Assembly: GCF_943846705.1 (NCBI RefSeq)
Contig: NZ_OX044366.1
Location: 3,782,001 to 3,846,000 of the forward strand
Length of the DNA stretch: 64,000 bases
Origin: an uncultured Pseudomonas sp.
Lineage (GTDB): Bacteria > Pseudomonadota > Gammaproteobacteria > Pseudomonadales > Pseudomonadaceae
Direction: 5' to 3'
The notes under the pieces were generated by a model. The model was not told where the DNA came from. It did no database searches and was given only the letters and a program-made list of their open reading frames with translations. This document shows positions 8,251-16,396 of this stretch, piece by piece; position 1 is the first letter of the stretch, and every line of letters begins with the position of its first letter. The position numbers and the translations under genes were made by a program.

Positions 8251-8943
8251 CTAAAGCGCGGCATCCGGCCAAACCTGGCGGGCAGCACGCAAGGCACGCC
8301 GTGCTGCGTCACCTCGGCCCTGCTGCTGCAACTCACGTGCAGCCTGCAGCCAGACCCGCTCAACCGGCTGCGCCGGCAACTGATTGGTCGGCTGAACCAG
8401 TACCGCCCAGCGCCCTGCCTCGCTCCAGGCATCATCGAAACTGGCAAAACTGGTGTACCAACGACGGGTATTACCGGAGCGCAACACCAGCGTGCGCTCA
8501 CGTTGGTCATAACCGACCAGCACTGCAAACTGCGAACCGGGGCCGCCAAACAGGCGATCCTGCATCACCAGTACCGGATGACCTGCGGATACCTGCTGGA
8601 TAAGCGCATCCAGATTGCCGGGTATGGGATAAACCAGCAGCTCATATGAGCGCGCCACGGCCTCAAGCCCAGCTTGCGGGCTCTGCCCTTTGGCCAGTTG
8701 CTGCATGCGCTCATCCACCAGCCCTGGGCTGCTGATCACGCCATGATGATTGAGCAGCGCGGCCAATGCCGACGGCCCTCCTTGGGCGTCACTGAGCTGA
8801 AAGAACGGCACATCGGCCAACTCGACTCGCTCCGGCAGGCGCTTGGTTTCCGGCAACAGCTGAGGCCCGCCGGCGCAGGCAGCGAGCAGAAAAAGCATGG
8901 CAAACGGCAGAAGTCTTACGGCACGCGCTGACTGGAACATCAC
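8251..8943 (-). CDS. Lipoprotein with C39-like peptidase fold, catalytic residues lost
   Basis: Predicted outer-membrane or periplasmic lipoprotein (230 aa; start GTG at 8943 or the adjacent ATG at 8940). A signal peptide ends in the lipobox LLAAC. The body resembles C39-type papain-fold proteins (DVPFFQL, then QGGPSALAALLNHHG, then GSQFAVLVGYD). In active relatives the first motif is QCGPAALA and the second begins with His; here Gly replaces the cysteine and Gln replaces the histidine, so it is probably a pseudo-peptidase. A C-terminal helical segment (WLQAARELQQQGRGDAARRALRAA, split here: WLQAARELQQQG then RGDAARRALRAA) looks TPR-like. The partner is unknown. It converges with the FAD oxidoreductase. 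Confidence 0.75.
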   Translation of the reverse strand: MMFQSARAVRLLPFAMLFLLAACAGGPQLLPETKRLPERVELADVPFFQLSDAQGGPSALAALLNHHGVISSPGLVDERMQQLAKGQSPQAGLEAVARSYELLVYPIPGNLDALIQQVSAGHPVLVMQDRLFGGPGSQFAVLVGYDQRERTLVLRSGNTRRWYTSFASFDDAWSEAGRWAVLVQPTNQLPAQPVERVWLQAARELQQQGRGDAARRALRAARQVWPDAAL

Positions 8944-9404
8944 TCACCCACTGATTTTGTTGTGGCGCAGAGCATAACGATGAAGTGCCTATGACCCAAC
9001 CTATACGCGAAAAACCATTCCCCTTCAGGGTCAGCCAACCATCGCGTCGCGAGTGCCAATAACGCAAGCACTCCTGGGTTTAACTGTTCAGAATCAGCAT
9101 CGCTTTGGCCAGGAATATGATCAGCAACATCTGCGTCAATACGCTCAGGTCGATCAAGGGTGAACGCACTGGATCACACGCCCCGCGCGCATCCGCCAGA
9201 CAACCGCCAAAAATGCCCAAGAATGCTAAACGCCAGGCAGATTTTCGGGGTAAGCAATGTGGCAAAACTGCCGGTAAACGCATCGGCGAGCACCGCACGG
9301 AAGACCCAGACCAAGGCCCTTGGGCGCGCTGCGCGGTGTTAATGGAGGGCGGCAGCAACTGGACTACTTCCAGCTAATACACAAGAGCTGACACACAAGA
9401 GCTG
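8944..9404. other. Intergenic stretch without a supported gene
   Basis: About 460 bp between the lipoprotein gene and the etfA terminator. Short open frames exist on both strands (for example 9080-9358 minus, 92 aa), but none has a convincing ribosome site, family motif or typical composition. Near the right end, a 14-bp unit ACACAAGAGCTGAC is repeated twice in tandem (9380-9407). Confidence 0.5.
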
Positions 9405-9405
9405 A

Positions 9406-9440
9406 CACACAAAACCCGCTCAGTGAGCGGGTTTTGTGTG
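9406..9440 (-). terminator. Terminator of etfBA
   Basis: A 15-bp perfect stem (CACACAAAACCCGCT with its complement) and a 5-nt loop, lying 18 bp beyond the etfA stop. The T-rich part of the arm is within the stem. Confidence 0.82.
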
Positions 9441-9457
9441 AGCGGAGAACGCCTGGT

Positions 9458-10387
9458 TTAAACCAGTTTTTCCAGCTCAGGTACGGCGTCGAACAGGTCA
9501 GCGACCAGACCGTAATCGGCTACCTGGAAGATCGGCGCTTCTTCGTCCTTGTTGATCGCAACGATCACTTTGGAGTCTTTCATGCCGGCCAGGTGCTGGA
9601 TCGCGCCGGAAATACCGACGGCGATGTACAGCTGTGGCGCAACGATCTTGCCGGTCTGACCGACCTGCATGTCGTTCGGCACGAAGCCGGCGTCAACCGC
9701 GGCGCGCGAAGCACCCACAGCAGCGCCAAGCTTGTCGGCCAGAGCGTAGAGGTGCTTGAAGTTGTCACCGTTCTGCATGCCACGACCGCCGGAAATGACG
9801 ATTTTGGCAGCGGTCAGTTCAGGTCGGTCGGATTTAGCCAGCTCTTCACCGACGAAAGCCGATTTGCCAGCATCCGCTGCGCCGCTAACGGCTTCAACAG
9901 CAGCACTGCCGCCTTCGGCAGCAACTGGATCGAAACCAGTGGCGCGCACGGTGATGACTTTGACAGCAGCAGACGACTGCACAGTGGCGATAGCATTACC
10001 GGCGTAGATCGGACGCTTGAAGGTGTCAGCGCTTTCAACCGCGATGATTTCCGAGATCTGATCAACGTCCAGCGCAGCGGCTACGCGCGGCAGGATGTTC
10101 TTACCGTTGCTGGTAGCAGCAGCCAGAATGTGGCTGTAGCCCTTGCCCAGTTCGGCCACTAGCGGCGCGACGTTTTCCGGCAGCTGGTGCGCGAAAGCCG
10201 CGTCGTCAGCAACCAGCACCTTGGCCACGCCAGCGATTTTGCCAGCAGCTTCGGCAGCGGCGGCGCACGCGGCACCGGCAACCAGAACGTGAATGTCGCC
10301 GCCGATCTTCGCAGCAGCAGCCACGGTGTTCAGCGTGGCTGGAGCCAGGGCGGCATTGGTGTGTTCAGCGATAACCAGGATAGTCAT
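9458..10387 (-). CDS. etfA: Electron transfer flavoprotein alpha subunit
   Basis: FAD-binding alpha chain (309 aa) of ETF, which accepts electrons from acyl-CoA dehydrogenases and passes them to ETF-quinone oxidoreductase. It starts MTILVIAEHTNAALAPATLNTV. The C-terminal FAD domain contains ELTAAKIVISGGRGMQNG and the VGQTGKIVAPQLYIAVGISGAIQHLAG region (split here as VGQTGKIVAPQLYIAVGIS and GAIQHLAG), where the ETF FAD signature lies. It directly abuts etfB. The island next door encodes six acyl-CoA dehydrogenases, all likely users of this carrier. Confidence 0.97.
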   Translation of the reverse strand: MTILVIAEHTNAALAPATLNTVAAAAKIGGDIHVLVAGAACAAAAEAAGKIAGVAKVLVADDAAFAHQLPENVAPLVAELGKGYSHILAAATSNGKNILPRVAAALDVDQISEIIAVESADTFKRPIYAGNAIATVQSSAAVKVITVRATGFDPVAAEGGSAAVEAVSGAADAGKSAFVGEELAKSDRPELTAAKIVISGGRGMQNGDNFKHLYALADKLGAAVGASRAAVDAGFVPNDMQVGQTGKIVAPQLYIAVGISGAIQHLAGMKDSKVIVAINKDEEAPIFQVADYGLVADLFDAVPELEKLV

Positions 10388-11137
10388 TTAGATTACCTTC
10401 GCCTCGTTCTTCAGTTTCTCGACCAGTTCAGCCACGGACTTGACCTTGATGCCGGCGCTGCGGGTAGCAGGCGCTTCGACTTTCAGGGTCTTCACAGTGG
10501 AGGCAGTGGAAACGCCCAGGTCGCCCGGGGTAACGGTTTCCAGCGGCTTCTTCTTGGCCTTCATGATGTTCGGCAGCGACGCGTAGCGCGGCTCGTTGAG
10601 GCGCAGGTCGGTGGTCACGATCGCCGGCAGGTTCAACGCAACGGTCTGCAGACCGCCGTCGATTTCGCGGGTGACGTTGATCTTGTCGCCCGCCACTTCC
10701 ACTTTGGAAGCGAAGGTGCCTTGAGCGAAACCAGTCAGGGCAGCGAGCATCTGGCCAGTCTGGTTGTTGTCGCTGTCGATGGCCTGCTTGCCGAGGATAA
10801 CCAGCTGTGGCTGCTCTTTATCAACAACCGCCTTCAGCAGTTTGGCGACAGCCAGGGAGTTCAGCTCATCGGCCGATTCAACCAGGATGGCACGGTCAGC
10901 ACCCAGCGCCAGCGCGGTACGCAGCTGCTCTTGAGCAGTGGTCGGGCCGATGGTTACAACAACGATTTCGCTCGCTACGCCTTTCTCTTTCAGGCGTACG
11001 GCTTCTTCCACGGCGATTTCGCAGAAAGGGTTCATCGACATCTTGACGTTGGCAAGATCAACGCCGCTGTTGTCCGCTTTGACGCGAACTTTGACGTTGT
11101 AGTCGACCACTCGTTTGACAGCTACAAGAACCTTCAT
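10388..11137 (-). CDS. etfB: Electron transfer flavoprotein beta subunit
   Basis: Beta chain (249 aa) of ETF, binding AMP and contacting acyl-CoA dehydrogenases. It begins MKVLVAVKRVVDYNVKVRVK and has the conserved MNPFCEIAVEEAVRLKEKG segment and the DNNQTGQMLAALTGF stretch. Its stop is immediately next to the etfA start, so the two are translated together. In other pseudomonads the ETF-QO gene lies divergently upstream; here the 5' neighbour is instead the steroid island. Confidence 0.97.
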   Translation of the reverse strand: MKVLVAVKRVVDYNVKVRVKADNSGVDLANVKMSMNPFCEIAVEEAVRLKEKGVASEIVVVTIGPTTAQEQLRTALALGADRAILVESADELNSLAVAKLLKAVVDKEQPQLVILGKQAIDSDNNQTGQMLAALTGFAQGTFASKVEVAGDKINVTREIDGGLQTVALNLPAIVTTDLRLNEPRYASLPNIMKAKKKPLETVTPGDLGVSTASTVKTLKVEAPATRSAGIKVKSVAELVEKLKNEAKVI

Positions 11138-11448
11138 GGATTCCTCGTTAGATAAGAATGTCGTCAGTCGCTCTGCTCAGCTCGCCAATAATCCTCTGGC
11201 AACAGAACGTTGCCGAACGGCTTGCTCTGCACAACAGAGCAAAAATGGCGGGCGGGCAACATTGAGGGTGGCAGATCGCTCGCGCGAGGCGCTCGTACTC
11301 AGCACCACAGTCGTAAACAATCACCAGGAACCGAGTAAACCGCAATGAGCGCAGCAGCCTTGAGCGCCATTACCGGTTGCAAGATATCTCTAAGCATCCA
11401 TGGCCAGGTCATCCACCGCGGCGAATCACCTGGCCAGGCGTGCATATT
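11138..11448. other. Junction between etfBA and the steroid island
   Basis: 311 bp with no supported gene. It should contain the etfBA promoter, though no strong -35/-10 pair is obvious. At the right end a 9-bp inverted repeat (TGGCCAGGT 11401-11409, ACCTGGCCA 11428-11436) sits just beyond the stop of the leftmost island gene and may mark its transcript end, but no T-run follows. Confidence 0.5.
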
Positions 11449-12615
11449 TCAGCGTGAGCGCGGCATACCAAGACCGAACTGAGCGATCAGTTCACGCTGG
11501 ATTTCGTTAGTGCCGCCGCCAAAGGTCAAGGTCACGCAGGCGCGCACGTCGTACTCCAACTCACCCAGCAAAAACGCTGCGGCGCTGCCCTCACGAATCA
11601 GCCCGCTGGCACCTACGACCTCACTCAGTTTGCGCAGGATATCCACCACTGACTCGGAGCCGAACACCTTGGTGGTCGACGCCAACGCTACGTCCATCCG
11701 ATCATGATCCAGATCGGCGGCGATGCGGAAGTTGATCAGGCGCATGGCCTCGATCTTCGCGTAACACTCGGCCAGCAGACTGCGTACCCAAGCCTGATCC
11801 ATGGCGCGGCGGCCCTGCTCATCCTCGGCCCGTGCCCATAGATAGACCTTGCGAAACATGCCAACCACTCGATCAGACCATGAGCCAAGGCCCAAACGCT
11901 CATGGTTAAGCTGTGCGGTAACCAGATGCCAGCCCTTGTTCAGCTCGCCAACCAGACGATTTTTCGGCACTTCGACATTGTCGTAATACGTTGCCGCCGT
12001 CGGGTTGCTACAAGTCGGGATCAGGGTGTGAGAGAAGCCCTCGGCGCGGGTATCCACGATCAGGATGGAAATGCCCTTGTGGCGCAACTCTTGCGGATTG
12101 GTGCGCGCCGCCAGCCAGATGTAATCGGCGGAGTGCGCACCCGAGGTCCACAGTTTGTTGCCGTTGACGACAAAGCGATCCTCTTCCACCTTTGCGGTGG
12201 TCTTCAGGGTCGCCAGATCCGACCCCGCGCCCGGCTCCGAATAGCCGATGGCGAAATGGATTTCCCCGGCGGCAATGCCCGGCAGGAAAGCCTGTTTCTG
12301 CTCGGCTGTGCCATTAGCCATTAAGGCCGGGCCCACGGTGCTGATGGTAACGAAAGGCAGCGGCGCACTGGCGATATTGGCCTCTTCAAAGAAGATCAGC
12401 TGCTCAGTGGCACCATAGCCCTGGCCGCCGTACTCCTTCGGCCAACCCACTGCCAGCCAGCCGTCCTGGCCCATCTGCCGAATCAGCCGGTTCGACGTCT
12501 CCGAACCCTCGGCACCACGCAGCTCGCAGCGCAGCTCGTCGGTCATCAGGCCATTGAAGTAATCGCGCACTTCAAGGCGCAGTTTTTTCTGTTCTGCGGT
12601 TAAGTCTACAAACAT
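11449..12615 (-). CDS. Acyl-CoA dehydrogenase, ChsE2/FadE29-like catalytic partner
   Basis: Flavin acyl-CoA dehydrogenase (388 aa) proposed to desaturate the C3 (propionyl) steroid side chain as one half of an alpha2beta2 enzyme. Core motifs are FAIGYSEPGAGSDLA (about 122-136), KLWTSGAH and the C-terminal GGGTNEIQRELIAQFGLGMP. The usual C-terminal Glu (YEGT type) is Gly here; Glu239 in NHERLGL lies where isovaleryl-type enzymes carry the base. Last gene of the operon with Ltp2-, ChsH1- and ChsE1-like genes, the content of the actinobacterial igr operon. ATG at 12615 follows a GAGGAG site. Specific substrate is inferred from context. Confidence 0.82.
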   Translation of the reverse strand: MFVDLTAEQKKLRLEVRDYFNGLMTDELRCELRGAEGSETSNRLIRQMGQDGWLAVGWPKEYGGQGYGATEQLIFFEEANIASAPLPFVTISTVGPALMANGTAEQKQAFLPGIAAGEIHFAIGYSEPGAGSDLATLKTTAKVEEDRFVVNGNKLWTSGAHSADYIWLAARTNPQELRHKGISILIVDTRAEGFSHTLIPTCSNPTAATYYDNVEVPKNRLVGELNKGWHLVTAQLNHERLGLGSWSDRVVGMFRKVYLWARAEDEQGRRAMDQAWVRSLLAECYAKIEAMRLINFRIAADLDHDRMDVALASTTKVFGSESVVDILRKLSEVVGASGLIREGSAAAFLLGELEYDVRACVTLTFGGGTNEIQRELIAQFGLGMPRSR

Positions 12616-12625
12616 GCTGCGCTCC

Positions 12626-13804
12626 TCAGGCTACGCCCAGAATCAGGCCGCTGGTTGGCACGCCGGTACCGGCGGTGACCAGCACATTGTCTACGTTGAC
12701 CACCTGGTTCACCGAACTGCCACGTACCTGGCGCACGCCTTCGGCAATACCGTTCATGCCATGGATATAGGCTTCACCCAACTGACCACCATGAGTGTTG
12801 ATCGGCAGGCGTCCGCCGCGCGCATGATGCCCGGCACGAATGAACTCCTTGGCCTCACCGCGCTCGCAGAAGCCGAACTCTTCCAGTTGCGGCAGCACGA
12901 AGGGGGTGAAGTGGTCGTAGATCACCGCGGTCTGGATCGCGTCCGGCCCCAGGCCTGACTGGCGATAGATTTCCTTGGCCACCACGCCCATCTCCGGCAA
13001 GCCGGTAATGTCATCGCGATAGAACGAGGTCATGCTCTGTTGACCAGCAGCGATACCCTGGGCAGCGCCTTTAATGATCACCGGCTTTTGCTTGAGATCC
13101 CGCGCACGCTCAACCGAGGTGATAACCATCGCCACGGCGCCGTCTGACTCCTGGCAGCAATCGAGCAGGCGCAGCGGATCGCAGATCCAGCGCGAGTTCT
13201 GATGGTCTTCCAGGGTGATTGGCTTACCGTGGAAGAAGGCTGCGGGGTTGGTCGCGGCGAAATCGCGCGCGGCCACAGCGATACGGCCGAAATCCTCGGT
13301 GGTGGCGCCATAGGTGTGCATGTAGCGGCGGGCGAACATGCCCACCCAAGATGCCGGGGTATGGAAACCGTGAGGCATGTACCAGCCATAGTTGACGTTG
13401 TCGAACAGCGGGGTATCAGCGAAGCCATAGTTGCCAGTACCAAAACGGTACCAGGAGCGCTCGTTCATCGCCCGGTAGACCACTACGGTTTTCGCCACAC
13501 CGGTGGCCACAGCCATAGCCGCATGCATCACCGGGCCGCACGCAGCACCGCCGCCATGCGGCACCTGGGAGAAGAATTTCACCTGCTCGCAACCCAGCAG
13601 CCGAGCGATCTCGTACTCCGGCACTTTATCTACCGAGTAGGAGCTGAAACCGTCGACATCTTTAGGGTCGATACCGGCATCGGCCAGCGCCGCCAGCGTC
13701 GCTTCCATGGCCAGACGCAGCTCGGTGCGACCGGAGTTTTTGGAAAACTCAGTGGCACCAAGACCGGCAATCGCAGCCTTTCCGGACAGCATTGCATCAT
13801 TCAT
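12626..13804 (-). CDS. ltp2: Thiolase-superfamily steroid side-chain aldolase (Ltp2-like)
   Basis: 392-aa non-condensing thiolase-fold (SCP2/lipid-transfer) protein. In actinobacteria Ltp2, together with the DUF35 domain of ChsH2, performs the retro-aldol cleavage that releases propionyl-CoA from the hydroxylated C-17 side chain and leaves a 17-keto steroid. The protein keeps the thiolase scaffold but no classical Cys-His-Cys set. Tyr296 (IYDHFTPF) and Tyr346 (GEAYIHG) fall at the positions of two tyrosines reported for the Ltp2 active site. It lies between ChsE2-like and ChsH1-like genes; the MaoC-DUF35 partner is three genes upstream. Family assignment is strong, reaction is inferred. Confidence 0.85.
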   Translation of the reverse strand: MNDAMLSGKAAIAGLGATEFSKNSGRTELRLAMEATLAALADAGIDPKDVDGFSSYSVDKVPEYEIARLLGCEQVKFFSQVPHGGGAACGPVMHAAMAVATGVAKTVVVYRAMNERSWYRFGTGNYGFADTPLFDNVNYGWYMPHGFHTPASWVGMFARRYMHTYGATTEDFGRIAVAARDFAATNPAAFFHGKPITLEDHQNSRWICDPLRLLDCCQESDGAVAMVITSVERARDLKQKPVIIKGAAQGIAAGQQSMTSFYRDDITGLPEMGVVAKEIYRQSGLGPDAIQTAVIYDHFTPFVLPQLEEFGFCERGEAKEFIRAGHHARGGRLPINTHGGQLGEAYIHGMNGIAEGVRQVRGSSVNQVVNVDNVLVTAGTGVPTSGLILGVA

Positions 13805-13817
13805 CTTCGCGTCTCCG

Positions 13818-14240
13818 TTATGTTGGCAGAACCAGGCTGACCGTACCGACCGCGTGGTTGCCCATGGAATTCTTACCCTTGAGCGTGATCACCAGCGAGC
13901 GCTTGTCTTCGTCCCGCTCGCTCACTTCACCGCTGAACGTCATGGTGTCGCCGGGGTAGTTAGGAACGCCCAGCTTGATGCGAACATCGCCGAAACTGGC
14001 CAGCGGGCCGGCCCAACCTTCGACAAACCGCTGTACCAGCGCCGTGGTGGTCAGGATATTCATGAAGATATGTGGCGAGCCCAGCTCACGAGCGGCCTCG
14101 ACATCATGGTGGCCAGGAAAGTAATCACGGGTGGCAATTGCCCCGCCATTGATCAGGGTCACGGTGATAGGGATCGCCAGCTCGGGAAGTTGCTCGCCGA
14201 GCTTGGTTTCAGCAAAGGTTCTGGTTTTCATCGAGGTCAT
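13818..14240 (-). CDS. chsH1: MaoC-type enoyl-CoA hydratase subunit (ChsH1-like)
   Basis: Short hot-dog-fold protein, about 140 aa (start at 14240; ATG 14231 is also possible, and the frame extends to 14309). Central features are GHHDVEAARELGSPHIFMN, a MaoC-like segment, and a C-terminal strand pair. In the igr system ChsH1 and ChsH2 form an alpha2beta2 hydratase that hydrates the side-chain enoyl-CoA. The ChsH2-like partner is encoded two genes upstream. The reading frame overlaps the end of the preceding acyl-CoA dehydrogenase gene, which suggests translational coupling; no strong ribosome site is present. Confidence 0.78.
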   Translation of the reverse strand: MTSMKTRTFAETKLGEQLPELAIPITVTLINGGAIATRDYFPGHHDVEAARELGSPHIFMNILTTTALVQRFVEGWAGPLASFGDVRIKLGVPNYPGDTMTFSGEVSERDEDKRSLVITLKGKNSMGNHAVGTVSLVLPT

Positions 14241-15345
14241 ATTTCCATCCAAGCGTGTCATTGTTGGCCAGCCAGTCACCGAGACGCTCGAGAGTGGCAG
14301 CAGAACCACCCAGCACCAGACTCAGGTAGCGGCTCCAGTAAAGAAAACGGTGGATCGGATAGGTCAGATCGACGCCAATGCCACCATGCACATGCTGAGC
14401 CTTGTGGCCGATCAGGTGCGCCGCTTCGACACACAGGAAACGCGTGGCAAATGCTTCCGAACCGCTCGGCATGCCGTTGTCGAGGCGATAACACAGCTGA
14501 TACAAACAGCTGCGCAAACTCTCAATGGCGATGTGGCAGTCCGCCATGCTCATCTGCACCGCCTGGAAGGTGCCGATGGCTCGCCCGAACTGCTCGCGCT
14601 GGTTAACGTACTCCACGGTACGCCGCACCTGCGCTTCGCTGACCCCGAGCTGCAACGCTGCCACCGCGGCAATCGCCCGCTGCTCCAGCCAAGGCAAGGC
14701 CGCAAGCGGCAAGAGCTGCACGGCATAGATCAATACATTGCGGCACTGCACGTCCGCCACGCCAAGGCCATGGTTGCTCACGGCTGGCACCAGCTGCACG
14801 CCTTCGCTGCGCGGATCCAGCAGCACCAAACGCTGACCTTCAGCCGTCTCGACGGCCAGCAGCAGCTGGTCGGCCTGAGCCGCCACATCCACCGCATTAA
14901 CATGGCCCTGCAACAGCAGGCGGCCATCCTGTTCATCCAAGCGCAGAGCCAGGCCATGACTGGACGCCAGCCCCTGCAGGGAAAAACTCAGCAGTTGGCT
15001 GCCGGCAGCGGCCTGTTCGATCAATGCTCGCTGGGAGTCGGCGGCAAACTCGGCCAAACAGGCTGCAGTCAGCTGGTGCTGCCACAACGGTACCTGACCC
15101 AAACCCGCACCTTGCGCACGCAGCACGCAATGCAAGTCGGTAATGCCCATGCCGCTGCCGCCGAATGCTTCCGGAATGGCCAGCGCATGCAGCCCCGTAT
15201 CGATGCAGGTCTGCCACAGCGCCTGCATGAAGGGCTCAGCTGCCAGATCGAACTCGCGCATGCGCTCGTCGGTGCAGTAATCCTGGAACACGCTATCGGC
15301 CATTTCGGCAATCGCGCGCTGGTCGTCAGTCAATGAAAAATCCAC
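14209..15345 (-). CDS. Acyl-CoA dehydrogenase, ChsE1/FadE28-like partner subunit
   Basis: Divergent acyl-CoA dehydrogenase (378 aa) beginning at a GTG (15345) preceded by AGGAGG at 7 nt; the open frame runs on to 15417 without a better start. N-terminal helices include MADSVFQDYCTDERM. It lacks the GTNxIQR ending and instead ends with the HGGIGVDLTYPIHRFLYW type of segment seen in the non-catalytic-looking subunit of steroid heterotetramers. With the ChsE2-like product of the same operon it should form an alpha2beta2 enzyme acting on the steroid side chain. It lies 13 bp after the ChsH2-like gene. Function inferred from operon content and the subunit type. Confidence 0.8.
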   Translation of the reverse strand: MDFSLTDDQRAIAEMADSVFQDYCTDERMREFDLAAEPFMQALWQTCIDTGLHALAIPEAFGGSGMGITDLHCVLRAQGAGLGQVPLWQHQLTAACLAEFAADSQRALIEQAAAGSQLLSFSLQGLASSHGLALRLDEQDGRLLLQGHVNAVDVAAQADQLLLAVETAEGQRLVLLDPRSEGVQLVPAVSNHGLGVADVQCRNVLIYAVQLLPLAALPWLEQRAIAAVAALQLGVSEAQVRRTVEYVNQREQFGRAIGTFQAVQMSMADCHIAIESLRSCLYQLCYRLDNGMPSGSEAFATRFLCVEAAHLIGHKAQHVHGGIGVDLTYPIHRFLYWSRYLSLVLGGSAATLERLGDWLANNDTLGWKYDLDENQNLC

Positions 15346-15358
15346 GGGACGCCTCCTG

Positions 15359-16396
15359 TTATGCCACCGGCCGGAATTGCGGCAGAGTCTGTCGGTCATC
15401 GAAACGTTCGAACTCAACCTGCAGACGCTGACCGATCTTCAGCTGATCGGCATTTACGCCCACCAGCCCGGCGATCAGCCGCACGCCCTCGTCCAGTTCG
15501 ATCAGGCCGATCGGGTTGGGATAATCAAACGGCGCTACTTCCGGGTAGTGCATGACCACGAAGGAATACAGATGAGCCTTACCGCTGGCCTCGATGCTGT
15601 CCCAGGCAAAGCTGTGGCACTTGATGCACACCGGCGCAGGTGGATGGCGCAGGGTCTGGCAGTCGCTGCAACGTTGAATCAGCAGCTTGCCGGCCTCGCA
15701 GCCTTCCCAGAAGAAACGGCTGTCATCACTTCGGCCGGGCAAGGGACGCATGGCCTTAGGCGCAGCTTTCTGCTCTTGCGGTTTGGCGGCTGGCGGACGC
15801 TGTGCGGGCTTGAATTTGAAGACGCGGAACAGCTGCTTGCCAACCTGCTCGTCCGAACCGCCGGCCTCTGCTTCAGAGAAGTAGGTCATCAAGACCGTGA
15901 CGAAGAAACCAGTGCCCAGCGGGGTGGTCTTCTCCTCACTGACCGAATCCAGTCGTGCGGTGAAATACAGGCGCTCGCCGGCAATGATCGGGCGATCGAA
16001 ATGCAAATCAGAGTTGACCGCCACCACCGCCGGGTAGCCGTAGGGCTCGATAACTTTGAGCACTTCAAAATTGTTCTCGGTGGTGGAACCCTCAGGGAAG
16101 TTCTCCTGATCCAGTCCACCCATGCACCACACCTGCAGCATGCCGGGCGGCGCGACTACATCCGCATGGCCCTGAGCGCGAGCAAATGCAGCATCGGTAT
16201 ACAGCGGATTGCTGATGCCCATTACTTCGCACCACTGCCGGATCATCGGCGCATTCACTCGATCCCAGGCGTAGACGCGACCATATTCACGCCCGACCAT
16301 GGCCTGCACCTTGTCTATCAATTCTTGATCAGCCAAGTTCGTCTCCTGATAGTTCTGTTGGACGATACCGGTAGCGGCATCATCGAGTTTCATCAC
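15359..16396 (-). CDS. chsH2: MaoC hydratase fused to C-terminal DUF35 (ChsH2-like)
   Basis: Two-domain protein (345 aa). The N-terminal part (to about 190) is MaoC-like (VGREYGRVYAWDRVNAPMI, APPGMLQVWCMGG). A proline/alanine-rich linker (about 195-215) follows, then a DUF35/OB domain with a rubredoxin-like zinc ribbon (CSDCQ...CIKC). In ChsH2 the MaoC half pairs with ChsH1 for hydration and the DUF35 half is an essential partner of the Ltp2 aldolase. All three partners are in this operon, which makes the assignment firm. The start overlaps the end of the SDR gene by 4 bp, so translation is coupled. Confidence 0.87.
   Translation of the reverse strand: MMKLDDAATGIVQQNYQETNLADQELIDKVQAMVGREYGRVYAWDRVNAPMIRQWCEVMGISNPLYTDAAFARAQGHADVVAPPGMLQVWCMGGLDQENFPEGSTTENNFEVLKVIEPYGYPAVVAVNSDLHFDRPIIAGERLYFTARLDSVSEEKTTPLGTGFFVTVLMTYFSEAEAGGSDEQVGKQLFRVFKFKPAQRPPAAKPQEQKAAPKAMRPLPGRSDDSRFFWEGCEAGKLLIQRCSDCQTLRHPPAPVCIKCHSFAWDSIEASGKAHLYSFVVMHYPEVAPFDYPNPIGLIELDEGVRLIAGLVGVNADQLKIGQRLQVEFERFDDRQTLPQFRPVA

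Noticed and set aside
9080..9358. 92-aa minus-strand open frame with a hydrophobic C-terminus
   Set aside because: No ribosome site, no recognisable family, composition unlike neighbours; the overlapping plus-strand frame is equally open.
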